Source: Gammaproteobacteria bacterium (GTDB taxonomy: Bacteria > Pseudomonadota > Gammaproteobacteria > Xanthomonadales > Wenzhouxiangellaceae). From it: a DNA stretch of 64,000 nucleotides. The position numbers and the translations under genes are program-made. The stretch covers positions 1 to 64,000 of the forward strand of contig JAHJQV010000045.1 of assembly GCA_018819105.1 (NCBI GenBank), given 5' to 3'. Shown here piece by piece: positions 59,709 through 64,000 of this stretch. How positions within the stretch are numbered: the stretch's first letter is position 1; every line of letters starts with the position of its first letter. The notes beneath the pieces were generated by a model. That model ran no database searches, was not told the origin of the DNA, and saw nothing but the letters and a program-made list of their open reading frames with translations.

Positions 59709-62700
59709 GCTGCTGCTGTTCTCCGCTTGATTTCCGCGCGTCAGGCTGGTTTGCCGGATCGGGTTTCAGATCCTGCAACAACTGACGAATATAAAGCAAT
59801 CGCTGCTGGTCGTCATCCAGCAGCGCTTTCAGGCTCAGTCGCTGCTGACCCTGCAGCTTGAATTCGTCTGCCTGGTATTGCACTTTGGCGATCAGTTTCG
59901 CGCTGTCTATGCGCGGCTGTTCGCTGAAATCGATCCAGCCACCACCAGGGCCGAAGTCGATGCGTGCCAGCCCAAGCTGTTTTGCCTGCAGCTTGAGGTT
60001 GCTGATGGCGATCAGGTTCTTTGTTGCCTGCGGCAACAATCCGAAACGATCGATCAGCTCGATCTGCAGCTGCCGCAGGGCCTCGTTGTCGCTGGCCATG
60101 CTGATGCGCTTGTACAGGGTCAGCCGCATCGGCACATCAGGCAGGTAGTCGTCGGGTATGAATGCCGGCAGATGCAGCTCCACCGTACCTGTGCGCAGCA
60201 TGGGCTGACTCAGATCGGGCTCCTCGCCGGCACGCAGGGCGGCCACGGCCTGTTCCAGCATCTGCAGATGCAGTTCGAAGCCGATGGCGTGCATCTGCCC
60301 GCTCTGCTCCTCGCCCAGCAGTTCGCCGGCACCGCGGATTTCCATGTCATGGGTGGACAGGGCAAAGCCGGCCCCGAGGTCTTCCAGCTCACTGATCGCC
60401 TGCAGCCGCTTCTGGGCATCGGCGGTGATGTTCTGCCAGTCTGCAATCAGCAGGTAGGCAAACGCGCGATGGTGCGAACGGCCGACGCGTCCACGCAACT
60501 GGTGCAACTGGGCCAGGCCGAAATGATCGGCCTTGTTGATGAGAATGGTGTTGGCGCTGGCCACGTCGATGCCGTTTTCGATGATCGTGGTGCACACCAG
60601 GATGCTGAAGCGCCGGGCATAGAAGTCGCGCATCACCCGTTCCAGCTCCGGCTGCGGCATCTGGCCGTGGGCAATGGCAATGGATTCCTGTGGAAACAGG
60701 CGACCCAGCTGAGTGGCCATGGAGGCGATTGTGCGCACTTTATTGTGCACAAAGTACACCTGTCCGCCACGCTGCAGCTCTCGCTCGATGGCATCGCTGA
60801 TGAGGCTGTCGTCCCATTGTGTCACCGTGGTCTTGACGGCAATGCGGCGGGCCGGCGGGGTGGCGATGATGGACAGGTCGCGGATGCCGGACATGGCCAT
60901 GCCCAGGGTGCGCGGGATTGGTGTTGCGGTCAGCGTCAGCATGTCCACCTCGGCGCGCAGGGTTTTCAATTTTTCCTTGTGCCGCACCCCGAAGCGCTGT
61001 TCTTCGTCCACGATCAACAGACCGAGGTTGGCAAAGCCGATGTTGTCCTGCAGCAGCTTGTGCGTGCCGATGATGATGTCGAGCTTGCCTGCAGCCAGCG
61101 CATCCAGCAGTTCCCGGCTCTCCCTGGCGCTACGGGTGCGCGAAAGCAGGCCAATTTTCACCGGCCAGTCAGCGAAGCGGTCCGAGAACACGTTGAAGTG
61201 CTGCCGCGCCAGCAGCGTGGTCGGGCACAGCAGCGCGACCTGATGACCGCTCTGCACGGCCACGAATGCGGCACGCAGGGCCACCTCGGTCTTGCCGAAA
61301 CCGACGTCACCGCAGACCACCCGGTCCATGATCCTTGGGCTGGTCATGTCGGCAATGACGGCGTCAATGGCAGTCTGCTGATCCGCAGTTTCCTCGAACG
61401 GAAAGGCCCCGGCAAATTCGGTATACAGTTTGCGATCCAGGGTCATGGCGGTACCGCTGGCGGCTTCGCGGCGGGCATAGATGTCCAGCAGCTCGGCAGC
61501 GGCATCCCGGATCTTGCGCGCTGCCTTGCGCCGGGTTTTCTGCCAGCGGTCGCTGCCCAGCCTGTGCAACGCGGTGCTGTCCTGATCGCCGCCGATGTAG
61601 CGGGTGATCAGCTGCAGATCGCTGATCGGTACATACAGTTTGTCGCCTTCGGCATATTCCAGCGTCAGATACTCGCCCTGCATGCCGGCCACCTCCAGCA
61701 CGCTGAGCCCCTGGTAGCGACCGATGCCCTGTTCTTCGTGCACCACCAGCGCGCCCACCTGCAGATCGGCCAGGCCACGGATCACGGCGGCCGGATCGCG
61801 TTCGCCCGGGCGGCGCTGCTTCTGTCTGACGCGGCCCTTGAACAGCTGTGATTCGGTCAGGATCAGCAGCTGTTCCTGGGGCAGCTCCAGGCCGTCGCTC
61901 AAAGGCAGATCGACCACCGCCAGCGGCACATCCGGACTGGCGCGGAATGCATGCCAGTCGGGCAGATGGCGTGGTCGCAGTCGGAATGCCGCCAGTGACT
62001 CACTCAGCACCTCGCGTCGGCCGGCGCTGTCGGCCGCGAGCAGTATGCGTCCAGGGTAATGCTCGGCAAGATGGCTGAGGCTGTGTTCTGCGTGGCTGCT
62101 GTGCAGATCCAGCTCCGGTGCGGGTTTGACATCGAACTGCGCCAGCGCAATGTGCTGACCGCTGCGCGCGCTCGGCTCGGCGAGCAGCTCGATGCTGCCG
62201 CGGCGCTGCAGCCATGGTTGCAGTTCGGGCAGACTGATGAACAGTTCAGCGGGCGTCAGAATCGGTCGCTGGATGTCATGCCGGCGCTGCTCATGGCGCT
62301 CATCCACATGCTGCAGAAACTGTGCCGCCGTGTCCTCAATGCCGGGCTGCAGGATCAGTTGCGGCTGTGGGCCCAGATAATCGAACAGACTGCTGGTGTG
62401 CTCGAAAAAAAGCGGCAGAAAGTATTCCAGCCCCTGCGGGTGGTAGCCCTTGCGCAGATCCTGATAGATCGTGCAGTGGCGCATGTCCAGGCTGAAGCGC
62501 TGACGAAAGCGCTGGCGGAACTGCTCACTGGACTCCGGCGTGAATGGATACTCGCGACTGGGCAGCAGTCGCACCGATGTCATGGCCTGCAGGGAGCGCT
62601 GGGTTTCCGGGTCGAAACTGCGCAGCGAGTCGATGTCGTCGTCCAGCCACTCGATACGCAGGGGCAGGTCGATGCCGGCCGGAAACACATCGATCAGGGC

Positions 62701-63228
62701 ACCGCGTTGGGCAAACTGACCACTTTGATAAACCGCGTCCACCGGCTCATAGCCGGTGTTGATCAGGTTTTCCCGGAACGCCAGCATCGGCAGTGTCTCA
62801 CCGACACTGATCTGCAGACTGTGGCCGCGGATGAACTCGATCGGTGCCAGCCGTTGCAGCAGCGTGCTGACCGGCACTATGAGCAGTCCGCGCTGGGTAT
62901 CGGGCAGGCTGGCAAGCGTCGCCAGGCGTGCCGAAATGATGTCCGGGTGGGGCGAAAACAGGTCGTAGGGGAGGGTTTCCCAGTCCGGGAAATGCAGCAC
63001 CGGCAGGCTGTCGTCGTCTCGCAGCAGCAGGCAGTCCCGCTCCAGCATGCTGGCCTGCTGCGCCGAGGTGCAGATCACCACGGTCAATCCGGCATGTTGT
63101 CTGGCAGTGGCGCAGATGGCCATCGCTGCGGCGGCAGCAAGCGCCGGCTGACCATACAGGCCCGACCACAGGTTGCGGCGATCAGCGACGGGAGAAGGTG
63201 GCTGCAATGGCGAATGAATGTCTGGCAT
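59695..63228 (-). CDS. mfd: Transcription-repair coupling factor
   Basis: Mfd pushes stalled RNA polymerase off DNA and recruits UvrA for repair. The 1177-residue protein has UvrB-like N-terminal domains (about 1-340), the CarD-like polymerase-interaction domain (about 500-570; VGALVVHEEQGIGRYQGL), the RecG-like motor with GDVGFGKTEVALRAAF (about 663-678), VDEEQRFG and QLRGRVGRS, and the TRCF C-terminal domain (about 1030-1145). The last 14 bases overlap the start of csiV. Length and motif order are ordinary. Confidence 0.98.
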   Translation of the reverse strand: MPDIHSPLQPPSPVADRRNLWSGLYGQPALAAAAAMAICATARQHAGLTVVICTSAQQASMLERDCLLLRDDDSLPVLHFPDWETLPYDLFSPHPDIISARLATLASLPDTQRGLLIVPVSTLLQRLAPIEFIRGHSLQISVGETLPMLAFRENLINTGYEPVDAVYQSGQFAQRGALIDVFPAGIDLPLRIEWLDDDIDSLRSFDPETQRSLQAMTSVRLLPSREYPFTPESSEQFRQRFRQRFSLDMRHCTIYQDLRKGYHPQGLEYFLPLFFEHTSSLFDYLGPQPQLILQPGIEDTAAQFLQHVDERHEQRRHDIQRPILTPAELFISLPELQPWLQRRGSIELLAEPSARSGQHIALAQFDVKPAPELDLHSSHAEHSLSHLAEHYPGRILLAADSAGRREVLSESLAAFRLRPRHLPDWHAFRASPDVPLAVVDLPLSDGLELPQEQLLILTESQLFKGRVRQKQRRPGERDPAAVIRGLADLQVGALVVHEEQGIGRYQGLSVLEVAGMQGEYLTLEYAEGDKLYVPISDLQLITRYIGGDQDSTALHRLGSDRWQKTRRKAARKIRDAAAELLDIYARREAASGTAMTLDRKLYTEFAGAFPFEETADQQTAIDAVIADMTSPRIMDRVVCGDVGFGKTEVALRAAFVAVQSGHQVALLCPTTLLARQHFNVFSDRFADWPVKIGLLSRTRSARESRELLDALAAGKLDIIIGTHKLLQDNIGFANLGLLIVDEEQRFGVRHKEKLKTLRAEVDMLTLTATPIPRTLGMAMSGIRDLSIIATPPARRIAVKTTVTQWDDSLISDAIERELQRGGQVYFVHNKVRTIASMATQLGRLFPQESIAIAHGQMPQPELERVMRDFYARRFSILVCTTIIENGIDVASANTILINKADHFGLAQLHQLRGRVGRSHHRAFAYLLIADWQNITADAQKRLQAISELEDLGAGFALSTHDMEIRGAGELLGEEQSGQMHAIGFELHLQMLEQAVAALRAGEEPDLSQPMLRTGTVELHLPAFIPDDYLPDVPMRLTLYKRISMASDNEALRQLQIELIDRFGLLPQATKNLIAISNLKLQAKQLGLARIDFGPGGGWIDFSEQPRIDSAKLIAKVQYQADEFKLQGQQRLSLKALLDDDQQRLLYIRQLLQDLKPDPANQPDARKSSGEQQQHDRH

Positions 63229-63315
63229 AGTGAACGTGACGGTGGCAGCAGACCTACGAGGTCAGAGCTGTTGGTGAGTGAGTCTCGCCGCCTGTGACAC
63301 GGCTGGCCGTTGGCG

Positions 63316-64000
63316 TCAAGGGCGGTAATTGATAACCGGTTTACCCAGCCAGCGCAGTATTATAAACAGACTCAGCGCGGCCAGCAGCATTCCCAGCCAC
63401 CACGGCATGCCGTATCCAACCGGGATCATGGCCACCAGCATCGCCACCACGCCTACCAGCAGAGCATACGGCAGCTGGGTGCGCACATGCTCGATGTGAT
63501 CGCAATGACTGGCCATGGATGACATGATCGTGGTGTCGGAGATCGGCGAGCAGTGGTCGCCCCAGACCGCACCACCCAGCACCGCTGCGGTGGCGGTGTA
63601 GAGGATGTGCCAATGCTGCTGTTCGGTCATGCTCTGCATGTCCAGCATGGTCCAGGCGGTGGGCACCACCAGCGGCAGCAGGATGCCCATGACCCCCCAG
63701 CTGGAACCGGTGGCAAACGCAGTCAGTGCAGCAATCACGAACACCAGTGCCGGCAGCAGTTGCACCGGCAGCCAGGTACCAATCAATGCCACCAGATAAG
63801 CCGCGGTACCCAGCAACTGGGTGATTTCTCCCAATGACCAGGCCAGCAGCAGAATGACCATGGCAAACAGCATGTTCTGCACGCCGCCGAACCAGGCCTT
63901 GACCGTGTCCTCCATGTTCAGCAGCCCGCTGAAGATGGTCATCACAGCGGCCACCAGCACGCCCAGCATGGAACCCCACAACAGCGCCTGGTAACTGTCT
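63316..64000 (-). CDS. NhaC family Na+/H+ antiporter, C-terminal part (partial)
   Basis: The frame runs off the right edge, so the N-terminal part is outside the window. The visible 227 residues have about six membrane helices and the family motifs TAFATGSSWGVMGILLPLVVP and GGAVWGDHCSPISDTTIMSSMAS. These proteins exchange Na+ for H+ at the inner membrane and support pH and salt balance. The strand is the same as mfd, which follows 87 bases further on. Confidence 0.9.
   Translation of the reverse strand, partial: DSYQALLWGSMLGVLVAAVMTIFSGLLNMEDTVKAWFGGVQNMLFAMVILLLAWSLGEITQLLGTAAYLVALIGTWLPVQLLPALVFVIAALTAFATGSSWGVMGILLPLVVPTAWTMLDMQSMTEQQHWHILYTATAAVLGGAVWGDHCSPISDTTIMSSMASHCDHIEHVRTQLPYALLVGVVAMLVAMIPVGYGMPWWLGMLLAALSLFIILRWLGKPVINYRP

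Noticed and set aside
59878-61851. 657-codon plus-strand frame
   Set aside because: Opposite mfd, which is full length with all motifs; the frame is Gln/His/Gly-rich noise.

Overview
The window reads as chromosomal DNA of a GC-rich, aerobic, heterotrophic gammaproteobacterium. Supporting signs are the rimP-nusA-infB-rbfA-truB translation block with rpsO-pnp behind it, the queG-nnr-tsaE-amiB cluster, the csiV-mfd pair, prfC, and Gram-negative envelope genes (KDO kinase, GT9 heptosyltransferase, DsbB, lipoproteins). I cannot name the genus. I see no rRNA, tRNA, CRISPR array, prophage or complete transposase gene.

Layout. 0.1-6.8 kb: a secreted Gly/Tyr/His/Arg-rich protein, a delta-isomerase-like crotonase, prfC, a MATE exporter, a CNT nucleoside transporter, an exported PrxQ/Bcp peroxiredoxin and a PspB-like protein. 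6.8-7.1 kb: a 274-bp non-autonomous element (MITE-A, copy 1). 7.1-9.7 kb: cysteine dioxygenase overlapping metX, then an exported methyltransferase. 9.9-17.8 kb: methyltransferase, MscS channel, ABC-F ATPase, DUF819, rhomboid, tesB and rnd. 18-24.3 kb: a secreted SUMF1-domain protein, dsbB, class II DAHP synthase, a thioredoxin-fold protein and a class III aminotransferase. 24.3-29 kb: queG, nnr, tsaE, amiB, then MITE-A copy 2. 29.3-33.6 kb: an M49-type lipoprotein peptidase, a second element type (MITE-B), an FmdB zinc ribbon and aspS. 33.6-37 kb: a less GC-rich accessory patch with an ELWxxDGT-repeat protein and a membrane-anchored SRPBCC protein. 37-41.5 kb: a methyltransferase and two proline-type peptidases. 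41.5-52 kb: the rimP to pnp translation and RNA-decay region, with tyrA inserted in the opposite orientation between truB and rpsO. 52-59 kb: DUF6165, Hsp20, heptosyltransferase, KDO kinase, an M16 peptidase and a TIGR02466 oxygenase. 59-64 kb: csiV, mfd and a truncated NhaC antiporter.

How the parts fit. Core information processing (release factor 3, IF2, NusA, RimP, RbfA, TruB, S15, PNPase, AspRS, QueG, TsaE, Mfd) sits among envelope maintenance genes (AmiB, CsiV, KDO kinase, heptosyltransferase, MscS, rhomboid, DsbB) and several exported peptidases (M49, M24, prolyl oligopeptidase, M16). Together these suggest growth on peptides.

The most unusual signals are non-coding. They are the two MITE-A copies, both in gaps between convergent genes that are otherwise nearly gapless in this genome; a second MITE family with a perfect 21-bp terminal inverted repeat plus two related fragments; a candidate attenuator before rimP; a two-hairpin rpsO leader with interchangeable arms; and a 15-nt leader motif shared, at identical distance from the start codon, by two unrelated exported-protein genes. 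I found no convincing new multi-gene defence or biosynthetic system. Coordinates of RNA structures were worked out by hand and energies were not computed.
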